Origin: Triatoma infestans | Lineage: Eukaryota > Arthropoda > Insecta > Hemiptera > Reduviidae | Length of the DNA stretch: 64,000 nucleotides | Assembly: GCA_011037195.1 (NCBI GenBank) | Contig: JAAEAF010000193.1 | Coordinates: 186,001-250,000, forward strand | Reading direction: 5' to 3' | Shown: in pieces, positions 11,941-23,590 of the stretch | Numbering within the stretch: the stretch's first letter is position 1 | How the letters are laid out: every line of letters starts with the position of its first letter | Program-made: the position numbers and the translations under genes | Notes under the pieces: model-generated | The model's database searches: none | What the model was told of the DNA's origin: nothing | Seen by the model: only the letters and a program-made list of their open reading frames with translations

Positions 11941-12530
11941 ATAATTCGGATGGAATATATATACATTTTGAATTATATGTGAAATTTATAACTAGCTAAT
12001 ACCGTATAAATAAATAAATAATAAATTTAAACTACGTAAACTGTGCGTGAGTATTTCACTGCATATGTTGTCAGAATACAGTAACTTAAAAAATGCAATT
12101 AAAATTTCAAGATTATTAAGGAATATAGAAATTAAAATAAAAAAAATAAAAAAATCCTTAGAAATGATTCCCCGATAGAATGGCAGGACTCCTCAAACCC
12201 TTATCATTTCTCACTTTCTGATTACTGTTATTTCAAATAACTACAGTAAAATTGAAATTTTATTATTTTTTGGGGGGGTAATTATTTATTTTTAAATAAG
12301 TTTCCCACTAAAAGTTAATGGAAAATAAGTGAAATTTAATTAATATTCTACACTCTAAATTCCTAGCATGTTCTTATCTGTTGAATCGTGTACGTATTTG
12401 TACAAGTTCCTTTGCAGAGAGAGACTTCCTTATCTGTTTACAAACGAATATTGCTTAACAATATCCTACAGTTTTGTATAAATACAATACTACAATTTAC
12501 ACATTCAACTGTTCTGTAATAACTTTGCAT
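11941..12530. other. AT-rich stretch, nothing recognised
   Basis: Low-complexity AT-rich DNA with AAT/AAAT runs near 12005-12030 and a G8 tract near 12271. No coding frame or element could be supported. Confidence 0.4.
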
Positions 12531-12534
12531 ATCC

Positions 12535-13575
12535 TTTGATTTCTGTAAGAGGAAGTATTGTGATCATATCAATAGAAGAAATACAAGTTTTCCAGTTACC
12601 AAAAAAAAAAAAAAAATGGACTTAAGTTAATGTGGTAAACAAAATATCTTTAACAAAAAAAAAATTAGTCGCAGAAAGTACAAAACTATATTCCGTTAGA
12701 AGTTCATCGTATTCGAATCGAAGGTATTGGTTCAATTGGCCAACCGGAAATTAGGACTTTGCTGAATAATTTTTGCTGAAAAAGTAGGACTTTTGTGATA
12801 ATTTTTCCAATTTTCATTAAACTTTGCATACTAATTGTACATATTTATTATCACGATCACTTTTATTAGAAACTTTTTGGAAGTTAATTTTTTTTTTTTT
12901 CTTGTTTCCGGAAGATCTGCAAAGTTTTCCTTAAAAGTGTCGCCGCTTCAGCGCCATATTCGTTGGCTACTGCTTATACAGTTTTATCGTGAATAAAATG
13001 CATTTCAAGAATTCCAAGTTTAATGAAAATCGATTACTTTATCGATCGATAACTTAAAGAGCAAATTTACGAAATATGTGGCTGAATTTTGTGGAACTTT
13101 TTTTTTAAAAAACGCTTGAAAGATTTGTTATAAAACTTGAAAAGTTAATTATATTGAACATATATATATATTTATATACAAACTTTTTTTATTTACGATA
13201 CGATTCTAGAAGAAATTGATTTAGTTGGGATCTATGCAATCTGTTAGTTAGCAAAATGTCCTTACAAATTTTAGTTGAGAATAATAGAGGGTGGTGAACC
13301 GGAACAAGAATAGATTTTTCAGTTTTTTTAAATTTTTTCGTCTCGAAAACGACTATACGACGATTTACTTTAAACTTGGAATACTAACTGCAATTAAATA
13401 AACAAGTAAATCTAACATTTTTATTTGTAATATTAAAATTGTTATCTACCTTATTTGTGAGGTGGCACTGCACCCCCCCCCAACCATCCTCATATTTATG
13501 TTGAAAATTTGTCATTTTATATATAGCTGCATCAAAAGAAATAAGAGAAAATCGTGTGAGTGTTTCATACCAGAT
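12535..13575 (+). repeat. Family A, diverged near-full copy
   Basis: Starts with 'tctgtaagaggaagtattgtgat', keeps 'aacaaaatatct', 'cgcagaaagt' and 'ccaaccggaaatt' (mutated ACCGGAAGT), and contains further module blocks. It ends with 'agagaaaatcgtgtgagtgtttcataccagat'. The length is close to that of the reference copy, but the microsatellite is lost. Divergence suggests that it is older than the 53.6 kb copy. Confidence 0.6.
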
Positions 13576-13717
13576 CGCGTCTTTTTGTCTTCTGGTTTCT
13601 ATAAGTGTTGTCATTGTGTTAGCTAAGAAAGCTGGATGGTTAGTTAGTTGTGGTTGGTTCCGCAGAGCTTGAAAGCATCAGAGACATTTTCCGTGATAGC
13701 CTGCTTCATTTTGTGGT

Positions 13718-13755
13718 CATCGATCGGTTTCGGGCGTTCGTCCATCTTCAGGATG
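13718..13755 (-). ncRNA. Hammerhead-ribozyme-like motif (degenerate)
   Basis: On the minus strand: CAUC, CUGAAGA, stem II region, GAAAC, CGAUC, GAUG. The core blocks CUGAAGA and GAAA are present and the CAUC/GAUG stem I pairs. The short stem III is weakened (C-A mismatch) and stem II has a substitution. It lies in the left arm of the mini-Penelope element. Probably impaired. Confidence 0.45.
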
Positions 13756-13848
13756 CGTATGTCAGACAATGTGATAATACAGACTTGCACAGAGCAAATT
13801 CAGTTTACATATTGACTCAGTACATATACATTAGCAAATTCAGCAATT

Positions 13849-14102
13849 TTTTTTTTTTGTAATTTATTCTAGATAACTCTGCAACCAAAAATAAAAAATA
13901 ACTAATTTCAAAAATGATTTTAATTGACGTATAAGGTATTATTAATTGGCTTTCCTTAATTTTTTCTTATTTATATACATTTTTTCGAAATTAAATAACC
14001 AAATTAATAATAATTTCCAGTAGCTTATAAAGTAAAAACAAAAAAGAACATAACAACTGACGGTAGCCGTATAAACTACATTATAAGCACATATTTTCCT
14101 TT
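13849..14102 (-). mobile_element. Poly-A retroposed insert inside the mini-Penelope element
   Basis: Flanked by a perfect 15-bp duplication (gcaaattcagcaatt at 13834-13848 and 14103-14117) and ending, on the minus strand, in an A run of about 12. These are hallmarks of target-primed retroposition. A second copy lies in opposite orientation at about 15170-15423 with clear similarity over ~240 bp. No tRNA-like boxes or coding motifs were seen, so it may be the 3' end of a LINE or an unclassified SINE. Confidence 0.7.
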
Positions 14103-14234
14103 GCAAATTCAGCAATTCAGAACAAATTCAGTTTGCACACTGACTCAGTACATACACAGTACATTATACACGAAACAGTGTGTAAACTGAATTTGCTCTT
14201 TGCAAGTCTGTGTCATCACACTGTGTGATAAACG

Positions 14235-14272
14235 CATCCTGAAGATGGGCAAACGCCCGAAACCGGTCGATG
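14235..14272 (+). ncRNA. Hammerhead-ribozyme-like motif
   Basis: The order is CAUC (stem I), CUGAAGA (core), U, GGGC/GCCC (stem II, loop AAAC replaces part), GAA, AC-CG-GU (two-base-pair stem III), C17 cleavage position, GAUG (stem I return). The single U between core and stem II is unusual. Very short stem III is known for hammerhead motifs of Penelope-like elements, which are thought to act as dimers. Activity is inferred, not shown. Confidence 0.55.
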
Positions 14273-14325
14273 ACCAAAAAAAGAAGCAGGCTAACACGGA
14301 AAATGTCTCTGATGGTTAGTTAGTT

Positions 14326-15165
14326 CGCTAAAATGCGAAAAAAAACTATAATAGCAATGTTGTGCTCAATGGCTTTTTTCTACTGTGCAGCAACGAAAAG
14401 GAGCCGGAAATTGAAACACTCGCACTACTGCCCAATCATTCAAGAGTCTGTTCGAAACCGTAATTGTGATTCCAACAGAAAGAATGCGCGTAGATAGAAG
14501 ATTTTTATTTTTGCTTTGGTTTTCGCTTCCTGAAATCTGGAAACTCTCTCTCTAATGTTTATATTAAGCAAACAAATTATAATTGTATAAAAAATATCTA
14601 ATTCAGGAACTATTACGATTGAACTTCCTGTCACGTAATTAATATTTAAAACCGGAAATAAACAAAAATTTTTTATTTACCATTTGTTATAATGATATTT
14701 ACACAAATAATAAACATTTCCAACTTTTATCCTATTTTTATTTGGTAAAATTTATTAAGATTAAAAAATAGGATAAATATTTAAATTTATATATACATAT
14801 ATTTTGTAGATTATGTAATAAATTAAATTGAGAGAGGGGGTGGGGGAGAGAGACAAACCTAACCACTTTCATTTAAGAACGACTTGTTTAAAACTGGTGA
14901 ACCTAAATTTTATGTCGCCTTGCCTTGTATTCTGCTGTCTGTTACAGAGACCTTTTTTTTAAAAATAATTATAACACACACACACACATGTATTTCCATT
15001 TTTCAATTAATACTCTAATATTTAATAACAATAAATACAACGTTATATCACAGATTTAAATAATATACGAACTTGTGATTTTTTTTTTTATTTTTTTTAT
15101 TTATTTATAAATCAAGTAGAACAGCTGGTACGTATATATATTTTTTCTGATTGTAATTTAATTTT
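14326..15165. other. AT-rich stretch, nothing recognised
   Basis: No supported gene or element. It includes a short AC run near 14973-14988 and long T runs near 15080-15110. A GA/GT-rich patch lies at about 14830-14850. Confidence 0.35.
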
Positions 15166-15169
15166 TATC

Positions 15170-15423
15170 TGATCAAGGAAAATAAATGCTTATAATGTAG
15201 TTTACACGGCTACCGTCAGGTTTTTTTTTTTTTTTTACTTTATAAGCTACTGGAAATTATTATTAATTTGGTTATTTAATTTCGAAAAAATGTATATAAA
15301 TAAGAAAAAATTAAGGTAAGCCAATTAATAATACCTTATACGGCAGTTAAAATAATTTTTGAAATTAGTTATTTTTTTTTTTTTTAAGGCTGCAGAGTAA
15401 TCTAGAAAAAAGTAATTTACAAA
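15170..15423 (+). repeat. Second copy of the poly-A retroposed insert (inverted)
   Basis: Similar over about 240 bp to 13849-14102 but in opposite orientation, with the same block order ('cttataatgtag', 'cggctaccgtcag', 'aagctactggaaattatt', 'ccttatacg'). Internal homopolymer lengths differ between the copies. It forms an inverted pair with 13849-14102, about 1.07 kb apart. Confidence 0.65.
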
Positions 15424-15629
15424 CAAAATAAACACTTTTCTCTGCCTATGATAAATAAAGCCGACTTCAGAAGTGACCTTTGTACGTAATAAATGATGGT
15501 GTTCACCATTAAAAACCATGTTTTTGAACGCTTTCTGGAGGATAGTTGCAACATTAAATTTTCCTTATTTTAAGTGTAAGTTAAACAGAAAGTACGGTCT
15601 AAACTTCAGTAAAATTAAGTTCCATTATA

Positions 15630-15990
15630 AATGCATTGATTCCAGCTTTTCAAGTTTAAATAAAATCGGTTAACCTAGGAAGTGCAACTCTTAAGAGAAG
15701 AGGTTTCCATGTTTTTACTTTCTCTTACTCCTGATAAGAGGAAGTATTGCGAGCGTGTCAAATTTTCAAAATAATATACGAGGATATATCGCAGGAAGCG
15801 GTAACTTGGTTATAGGCAAATTCTCGCAACCTATAATCTTGACAAGCATTTACTCTTGCCCCCAAAATACAATTTGTGCACAACATATTTTTTAATGTTT
15901 TTGTCAAACTGTATGAATTATTAAAACGTTTTGTTTATAGAACGTATAATATCGATTTCTTATTTGTATGAAATTGTAATTTATTACAAT
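15630..15990 (+). repeat. Family A: end of one copy and start of another
   Basis: A module end ('tcaagtttaaataaaatcggttaacc') runs to about 15705. It is cut by a new palindromic terminus, 'tactttctcttactcctgataag', that starts a second plus-oriented copy which is lost after about 15780. The same nested junction type recurs at about 62985 and 63852. Confidence 0.55.
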
Positions 15991-16029
15991 TACGATTGGA
16001 TCAGTTTGTCAAATTATTAAAAAAAAATC

Positions 16030-16995
16030 TGGTTGAAACACTTATACGACTTTCTCTTACTGCGAAATGGCAAATTTTCTTCACACTTACAATTCTTATT
16101 ACTGTTTAAAACTGTCGGCATTTTTATGGAGAAAATCACAAAAACTGAATAACCTATTCAGTAAAGAGACACACTTCCGCTCAACCGATTTTCTTAAAAA
16201 TTTTTAAATTTTAGCCACTTATACACTTCTAATTAACATTATTTAGTTGACATAACTGTATAGCACATTGTTGAACTAAAATAGCACTTTAGAGGAAACC
16301 ATAACTCCAGCTCTCCTCTAAAAGTGCCCTTAAATGAATTTTCCCCGAAAAATGTTTCAAATAAAAGTTGCAGGCTCTTTGTATGTCTAGTTGATAAACC
16401 AAGTTTATAGAAAATCGTTGAAGCCGTTTTAGAGAAAATAGCAGAAAATTGAAAACCACTTTCAGTAAAACGCACTTCCGGTCATCCGCTTTTTTTCAAA
16501 CTCGGGATTTCGACAACATCTTTAATTTTAATTATTATTATTTAGATAATAGAATAGTGTAATAACTGAAACAGTTCTTTAGAGAAAACTGCAAAAATGC
16601 CCTTATATGAATTTTTCCGGACAAAGTTGTAGCTTTTTGTATGTGTAGTTGATATACCAAGTTTAAAGAAAATCGTTGGAGCTGTTTTCGAGTCAATCAT
16701 AAAAAACGTTGAGTAAAGTGGCACTTCCGGTTGATGGATTTTGCCTGAAAACTTCGTGTCTATAAAGGAATACCAAGTTTCAGCTTCCTGTAACTTTTAT
16801 TTTTGAGATATTCTTTTCACACATATCCACACACACACACGCAGTGGAACGCCCACACCCATACAGACCATTACATAAAAACAACTTTTTTGAACTCAGG
16901 GGACCTCAAAACGTGTATTTCCGGTGAAAACTCAATTTCGAAAATCTGGCACGATCGCAATACTTCCTCTTACTATTATTAGTAAGAGGAAGTAA
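16030..16995 (-). repeat. Family A, near-full copy with three modules
   Basis: Minus-oriented: starts with 'ctggttgaaacacttatacgac' and 'tttctcttactg'. Module starts lie at about 16163 (mutated), 16476 (ACTTCCGGT) and 16724 (ACTTCCGGT). It continues with a CA microsatellite near 16827-16842, 'aggggacctcaaaacg', 'tttccggtgaaaactca' and the terminal palindrome (cctcttact...agtaagagg). The palindrome here is enlarged. A-rich DNA follows. Confidence 0.75.
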
Positions 16996-17695
16996 AAATA
17001 AATAAATAAAAGAAGAAAATTATCAACTAAAATTTATAAATAAATCAATAGTCTTCTAACTTTCGTGTTTCAAAAAGAAACAGAACTATAACACATAACA
17101 CTATATAGGAAATGATGCACTGTCGATCATCTGTACAGTTATCCTTGCTGCCTTATATACCAAATTCATTTCACCGAAACTAATTGTTTGCCATATTTTA
17201 TTCGTGTTGTTATTATTATTGTATCCATAAAGCTAAGGTAGAGATATAAATAATATAATATTCGGCAATGCCTATAAAACTTTTTGCGGGAAATATTTTA
17301 AAATGGACAAATCTGACACGATTGTGATATCCTCCTCGTTGGAGACTTAAACGGCGGTGGCCACACTACTACCTTAACGTATAACGCCATTCACTGATAT
17401 GTAAGCTTGCCGTAATGGCGAACTAACGGCTCTCCCTTCACTGGCTTGGTCGTCGTTCATATCACTCTAAGCCCCACATGTACATATGCATATATGTACA
17501 ATAATTACTCCTTCATCACTTTTGCTTGTTTGTATATTGTACTATAGTTGCAAAAAAAGATCGTAATATCCTCTACTATTCCTAGCAGGCCTAATGTTTA
17601 TATTTTTAACCGAAATATTGTCGAGAACCAAATTCCTGCGTTATAATTGAAGAAAACATCGTAGGAATTGATTCTCGACGGTTAATATGAACACG
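16996..17695. other. AT-rich stretch, nothing recognised
   Basis: The GC-richer part at 17330-17480 shows no recognised coding motif or RNA signal. A short run, 'cctactattcctagcagg', near 17572 recalls the family A terminus. Confidence 0.35.
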
Positions 17696-17699
17696 ATTT

Positions 17700-18010
17700 C
17701 ACGTTACTTGTGTCGGTTAAAATTACACTGCCGGATATATATAAGTAAAAGTTTGGTGTGTGTGTCTGTTTGTAAACAGTACAATTCAAAAATAAGAAAA
17801 GCTGAATTTTATATTGGATATTTCCTTTATTTAGTTAATCACAAGGAATCCGGCATGAAGATAGATAAAAAATCAAGAACCGGAAATATTTATCATACCA
17901 ATATACAGGTGTCACTTTTATTTATTTATTTTTTTTTTGAGGAAACTTTTGTAATAATTATTTGTGGGGGTGGGGGGACTTATATTGATATTTTATCATT
18001 AATATGACAT
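17700..18010 (+). repeat. Strongly diverged family A copy
   Basis: Keeps the order of landmarks: a short TG run near 17755, 'caattcaaaaataagaaaagctgaattt', 'tattggatatttcc', 'aatccggcatgaagat', an 'aaccggaaat' module start and a G-rich tract at about 17964-17977. A 106-codon open frame overlaps it but has no recognisable domain and is probably chance. Confidence 0.45.
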
Positions 18011-18070
18011 TACTGTAATGTATGTGCTCATTGGTTGACCTACCATGGTATTGGGGATAATTAATACTGC

Positions 18071-18306
18071 TAGGGAAGGGAATATCTAAGTGATTAGCGT
18101 ACTGGACTCCCACGCGGAGGAACCGGCTTCAAGTCCAGCTGTGCTACCCTTACATTTTTTCTTCCTAGGAGCCTCTACAGCTCGCTGTCCGGTGGTGGAC
18201 ATTGTTGTCTGTAAAGAGAGAATACTGTCGAAGGCCGGCAGTGCACTGAGAAGGCTCCGGGCGCCAATGACCATAGATGTTGACGCGCCTCAAATTAAAA
18301 AAAAAA
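18071..18306 (+). mobile_element. tRNA-derived SINE, full length
   Basis: Has a tRNA-like head ('aagtgattagcgtactggactccc' with an A-box-like part, B-box-like GCTTCAAGTCC), the shared SINE body and an A-rich tail. The target duplication attaatactgc (18060-18070) and attaatattgc (18307-18317) differs at one base. Other copies are at 3338, 46978, 49308 (minus), 53373 and, with a different 3' part, 57152. RNA polymerase III transcription would be driven by the boxes if they are intact; the B box here has a substitution. Confidence 0.85.
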
Positions 18307-18399
18307 ATTAATATTGCACAACACCAAAATGCAGGGGTTTTAATCTTTAAGTAGAAGTTGAATTCCAGTTGTCAAGCACGGCAGATGAATGTTTCACTA

Positions 18400-19250
18400 A
18401 AAGGGGTTTACTTTCTGATGTAAGAGGAAGAATTTTCCATTCGAGACAGATTTTTTTTTATGGAAATTATGATTTGAGAAGTCTGAATATGAAAAAAAAA
18501 AAATATATATATATATATATACTTTAAAGGACAACCTGAACATGTTGTATTGAGCTTGTATATAAATTGTTATAACTCAAAAATAAGAAAATACTCCGTA
18601 CGCATCTTTATAACATGTATAAGTTATTTCTGAAACATATACAATTTTGTATATAAATTTATGAATTAAATAAATTCTTTCATTCATTCATTCTGAAGCA
18701 TTTTTCCGTAAAAATTGATTATGGCAGATTCCTACTTAACTTACCAAAACTTAAATTTGATATTCCGTTTTGGATATCACCACAGTGTATATACGACGGA
18801 AAGTTAACGATGAAAACCGGATATAACTTTACTGAATGGATTTTTCAGGTTTTTTTTTTTTTTTTGGTTTGCGATATTCTCGATGAAGACGCCAATGATT
18901 TTCCTTCTAACTTTGAAAGCATATTTACACATACTCATGTGGTCTTATCACTATTATTCGAAATATTTGTTTGGGAAAATTGAAATTAAAAAATGGGATG
19001 TGAGTAGTAAGGGGTTACATTAAGCTTTCCTTTCAATTATTATTTTAGCAAAAAAAAAAAAAAAATTGTATGGTTTCTTCAATTTCCCACCATTTTCTTG
19101 ACAGTGTTGGGAGAGGTGGGAATTCTTTAAATCTTGAAGGTAGCTAAACATATTTTTAAAATTTGAATTTTGAAGGAAATAAGTATTCTAAAAATGTGAG
19201 ATTAGTTTAAAACTGTTAAAAGATAGTTATAATTAAGAGAGTTTTTCAGA
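18400..19250 (+). repeat. Diverged family A copy
   Basis: Start block 'tactttctgatgtaagaggaag' at 18410; after an unrelated stretch with a TA run (18503-18522), 'acttaaatttgatattccgttttggatatcacca' at about 18745 and module sequence to about 19050. The inserted part, 18540-18700, ends in 'ctttcattcattcattc', which looks like a LINE 3' end with an ATTC repeat (low certainty). Confidence 0.5.
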
Positions 19251-20685
19251 CCAGATATCTTTTAATTTATAAACAATCCCCATTAACAATTCAAAGTCTC
19301 CATATATTTATATAATAATACAGATTGTTTTTATTTAATTTAAAAACACAAGTAAACATAATTCTACCATTTGAATAACAATGTCAGCATAATTTGTGAC
19401 ACGTAAGAAACCGTTATGCCTACTAGATCTGTTATAACGAACAATCTGTTAATGATATGTGATATACATTTTCATGTCGGTTAAAAAAAAAACAGTAATA
19501 TTGTTTATTGTAAAAAGAAGACAAGTTATATGTTATTGTTGTTTTAATTAAATAATAAAACGCAACAATCACAAAACAAAAAATTGAAAGTATTTTAATT
19601 TAATATATTGAAGTTTTTTTTTGTATGTAGGTTTGTTTGTTAATGAAAAGTGAAAAGAAAACAACGAACGTGTTGTACGTCTTTGAATGAGTATGTATGT
19701 AAGTAAAAACAGATTTAGGTCGCCACGGTGGCAAGCCGCCGACCTTGGTGTAGGAGGACTCAAACTGTGAATGCGTTCACCTCATTAGGGGGGAGGGGCA
19801 TTGTACAATATTATTTAAAAAAAAAAAAAAAGAAAAAAAATCCAACTGGTACTTTCAGTTTTTTTTTAAACTTCTTTTCTTTTCGATCTTTTCAGAGCTA
19901 TATAATATAATAGACAACCGCAGTATTTGCATATGTATATACTCCATTATCTTATTCACTATTTATGATTATACCTAACTACGTAAATACATAAAAGAAT
20001 TACATTTCCATTTAATTTTTGCACAACTTATGCAATTTGCCCTTTTGAACCCCCGCATAACTTACAACTGTCAAGGTTACTATTAAACTTGTAAAAGTAA
20101 AACTAGGATATTCTAAATATAAATTTATAAATAATAGGCACCTGTTTATTTACAGTACTGTAACTGACAAAAAAAATCATAATTACATTTCACACTTTTC
20201 TCAACAAAACAATTTCTTTCTGCCAATTTGTTTCACTTTTTATTATTTTAATTTATTGTTAAGGTCACTCCCTTATAGCCTCGATTCACTTTAATTAATA
20301 TTTTTCAGGAGATTTTTCATGAAAAGAAAGAGTCAAAAAGAGAATTGAATGATCGAGCGTTAGAGTGACGTTTGAGTGATGTTGGCGGTGATTAGTATGG
20401 TAGCGTTGGCTAGAACCTCTTGCTTATTCGATTAGCTAGTATGGCTAACTCAGTGAAAACTCTCTGACCTTCGTTAAGACAGTTGATTGCTTATTATAAG
20501 CAGTCACCTGAATAACTCCTAATAGAGTTGCGTTATAAATTCCTCAATAATAGCAAGTTCTTGAATACTTGTTGCAGACTGGCTTCAAATATGGGTTTTC
20601 CTCTTCAAGTGCTGTATTTTAACTCACTAAAGCCGAGATTTCCTGTGATTTTGTTAGTGCGACAAACTGTCAAAAACATTCAGTT
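19251..20685. other. AT-rich stretch, nothing recognised
   Basis: No supported features. There are A runs near 19817-19834 and T runs near 18849 and 19860. The somewhat GC-richer part at 20330-20480 shows no recognisable motif. Confidence 0.4.
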
Positions 20686-20689
20686 AAGA

Positions 20690-21140
20690 CGCACTTCCGG
20701 ATAATAGAAGCTTCGTGTCTGATGTGAATGTAGTACGTAAAAGGAATATCCACGTTTTAGCTTGCTGCGATTTTTTTCTTTTTTTGTGGTAAACATGCTC
20801 ACACATAACACACATATGCAAGCCAATCGCATTACTTAATTATAATTCTAATTTTCCTCAAAAAAGTAGTATTTCCGGTTAAGGTATTTTGTCAGAAACC
20901 TTTCTGTCCGAATTGCTGGCGGTAGCCAAACTGGAATAGCAAACTGAAATTCCAGCAATTTATAGTTTCTTAGGTGACACAGTTCGATAACACACACACA
21001 CACACCACACAAATATACACAACATATACACACAGAAAAAATTTTCTAATAACCACTTTTTCGGCTTCAACAGACCGCAGAACGTCTATATCCGGGAAAA
21101 ACTCAAATTCGAAAAACTGATACGATTCAATCATTACCAG
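20690..21140 (-). repeat. Family A terminal half
   Basis: Minus-oriented terminal part: 'gcacttccgga' module start, 'gcttcgtgtctgatg', a CA microsatellite near 20992-21004, 'accactttttcgg', 'gaaaaactcaaattcgaaaa' and 'atacgattcaatcattac'. A partial internal duplication of the 'tagtatttccggttaa..gtcag' block is visible near 20868-20905. Confidence 0.6.
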
Positions 21141-21329
21141 TTAGAGCAGTAAGACCCAGGGCCATCTTTTTCAATAAGGACTCGAGGCACATTGCTTAGG
21201 GAGTACGAAAAATTTTGGGAAATACAAAAAATTGATAGAACTACAATACAAAATAAATTTATAATTCAATTATATATTTATACATACAGAAAATAAAAAA
21301 AAACTGTTAACATTTATACTTAATCTAAC

Positions 21330-22165
21330 AGCTTGTTAGTGGAACTATTGTAATCGTGTCAAATTTGCTATATAGAGTTTTCAACTGATATATCCGTTTT
21401 GAGGTCCCTGAGTCCAAAAAAGTGGTTTTTAGAAAATAGTCTGTATGTGTGTGTGTGTGAAAAGAATACCTCAAAAACGAAAATTTGCAGAAAGCAAGAG
21501 CAAACGTGATATTCCGTTTAGGTATTACCACCGCATCAGACACAAAGATTTCGGGCAAAATCATTTAACCGGAAGTGGCTCATTACTAAGTGGTTCTCAG
21601 TTGTTCGCAATTTTCTCGAAAATGGATCCAACGAATTTCTTTAAACTTGTTATAACAATCTACAAAGAGCCTACAACTTTTATTTGAATCATATCTACGG
21701 GAAAATTTATTTAAGAACATTTTTGGGGGAGGGGTGGGGTTATGGTTTTCATCTAAAGTGCTATGTCAATTATTATACAATTCTATCATCTAAATAACAT
21801 AAATTAAAATTAAATATGTTGTCGAAATTCCCGAGTTTGAAGAAAATCGAATGACTGGAAGTGCGCTTTACATTTTTTTTGACTAATTCATTTAAGAGGC
21901 GTAATGGGAGTTATAGTTTTCTCTGAGATCCTACATCTATATATTAATAAATATTAAATGTGCTGCTAAAATTCCTTGTTTGAAAAAAATTGGTTGATTG
22001 CAATTGCGAATTTATGGAATGTGTTTTTGGGCTCCCTGTAATTTCCTCCATTGGGGGGTTTCATAAACATGGTGCAGAGACTATATTTGCAGAGGGGCCT
22101 ATCAAATAATTATAACTATGTAAACTGCGGTAAGAAAAAGTTGTGCGATGTTTACACCAGATTTT
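21330..22165 (+). repeat. Family A copy with two modules
   Basis: Landmarks in order: 'atcgtgtcaaatttgc', 'tgaggtccctgagtccaaaaaagtgg' and TG repeats (21447-21459). Then come 'gatattccgtttaggtattaccacc', ACCGGAAGT at 21570, a G-rich tract at 21724-21739, 'gactggaagtgc' (second module start, mutated) and the terminus 'aaaaagttgtgcgatgtttacaccag'. Confidence 0.7.
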
Positions 22166-23590
22166 TTTGCAATATTTAGCCGCGGAACATTCATAATTTA
22201 ATTCGTTAAGGTCAATCTCGAACTTTATTGGCTGGTTTGAGTTGAAATAAGTACTGTGAATGGTTAATATTGTTTAATGAGTGAAATAATGATTAGCGTT
22301 TATTAAACATATAATATGTTAATTATAAGTTAGCAGTTTTATATTAATGGAAAAAAAGTAAAGTAAACTTTCTGTTTCCGACTTTCTACAACCCTTCCCC
22401 AGACTAATTTTCCCAAAATGTTTATCGCATTATACGATCTAAATACCTACGAAATTTTAGCGTTTTTTTATTATGAATACTACTACAATTTACCAACATT
22501 GTAAACCATTAAGCCGTGATTTAGATAGTCGAAAATTGCCACATAAAGCAATGAAATTATAGGCCGCGATTTACCGTTTTAAACAGCAAAATAGTAAACT
22601 TTTAATTTAAAAACAAATAGAAATTACCCTACTAGAAATAATAAAATAAAATTACAGTAGCCGACTGGAGGAGAGGAGAGTTACAGTTAGAAAAGCACAA
22701 TGTATTCATGATGCACATTCCAAGATAATCCATACACAATCTTTTAAAACTGTGCAAGAACGTTATATAATCCGCTAGCTATTACTCCCACCATGTTCTT
22801 ATATATGCAAACACACATTCGCGCGCGCGCACACACACACACACATATATATATAAATTTTGAAATGGGAAATATAAAAAAAATAAAGTAAAGCAAATAA
22901 AACCGGTTCACCTTAATCATATATCCTAGCACCAAGGAATAAAACTTCAGTTATAGCGGAAAAAAGAAATTATATCGATCGATTTACATGATGTTTGAAG
23001 AACGATTTTTATTTCGATATTGATTTTTTTTTTTTTATTCATATTATAGAATGTATTATAGGTACATACAGTCTACAGTGCATTCCATAGAGCTATGGAC
23101 TGGTTGATGTTATTTCTGTTCATAGAGGTCATATGAAAGGTTTCCAGGGAACGTGATTACAACTATTATAAATAGTAATAATTTTTATATTTCTTATTAA
23201 GTTGTATATGGATAATGTCTTGTCATAAATAAATAGAATGATGTGGAAAGATAATTCACGTGTTAACAAACCTGCGTTAACTAGGCATATGTCAAAGTCT
23301 GTAAAAAAATATTGTGTGCAATATTTGAACAAGTTCGACTGGTTGCAATTAATATCTACAATATAATTAACAAATTTTCTTTACAATTAATGGTTCAAAA
23401 TGTTTAGTTAAAGCAGGCAATACAAACATATAGTAGTGGGGAGTAATACTCTAATCTAGACATGGTAGCTTTTCTAAGGAAGTTTTCTGGGAAGTTTAAT
23501 TGGCCCATTATGCCAACTTGACAACCAATTGACAGTCAGCTAGATAAAGTAACTCATCAGCCCACTCTCTTTAAAAAAACGCCAAAGGCG
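22166..23590. other. AT-rich stretch with GC/AC/AT microsatellite
   Basis: A compound microsatellite at about 22818-22856 passes from GC to AC to AT dinucleotides; this CG-containing run is unusual in the window. No gene or known element was seen elsewhere in the stretch. Confidence 0.4.

Larger units (their letters stand above)
13650..14310. mobile_element. Mini Penelope-like foldback element with 15-bp target duplication
   Basis: A non-autonomous element flanked by a perfect 15-bp duplication (gatggttagttagtt at 13635-13649 and 14311-14325). Its outer parts are inverted copies of the terminal repeat of the Penelope-like element at 33655-36611: left arm about 13684-13810, right arm about 14150-14310. 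The left end has an extra ~35 bp 'tail' (ggttggttccgcagagc...) not present on the right, as in the long element. Each arm holds a hammerhead-like motif pointing outward. The centre carries a separate poly-A retroposed insert (13849-14102). There are no coding remnants, so it must have been mobilised in trans. Confidence 0.75.

Noticed and set aside
13645..14325. CRISPR-like or satellite array because of repeated arms
   Set aside because: Only two inverted copies with a retroposed insert between, bounded by a target duplication; this is a foldback transposon structure in a eukaryotic genome.
17687..18007. 106-codon open frame as a possible gene
   Set aside because: It lies over a diverged family A copy, includes the microsatellite and the G-rich tract translated as Gly runs, and has no recognisable domain.
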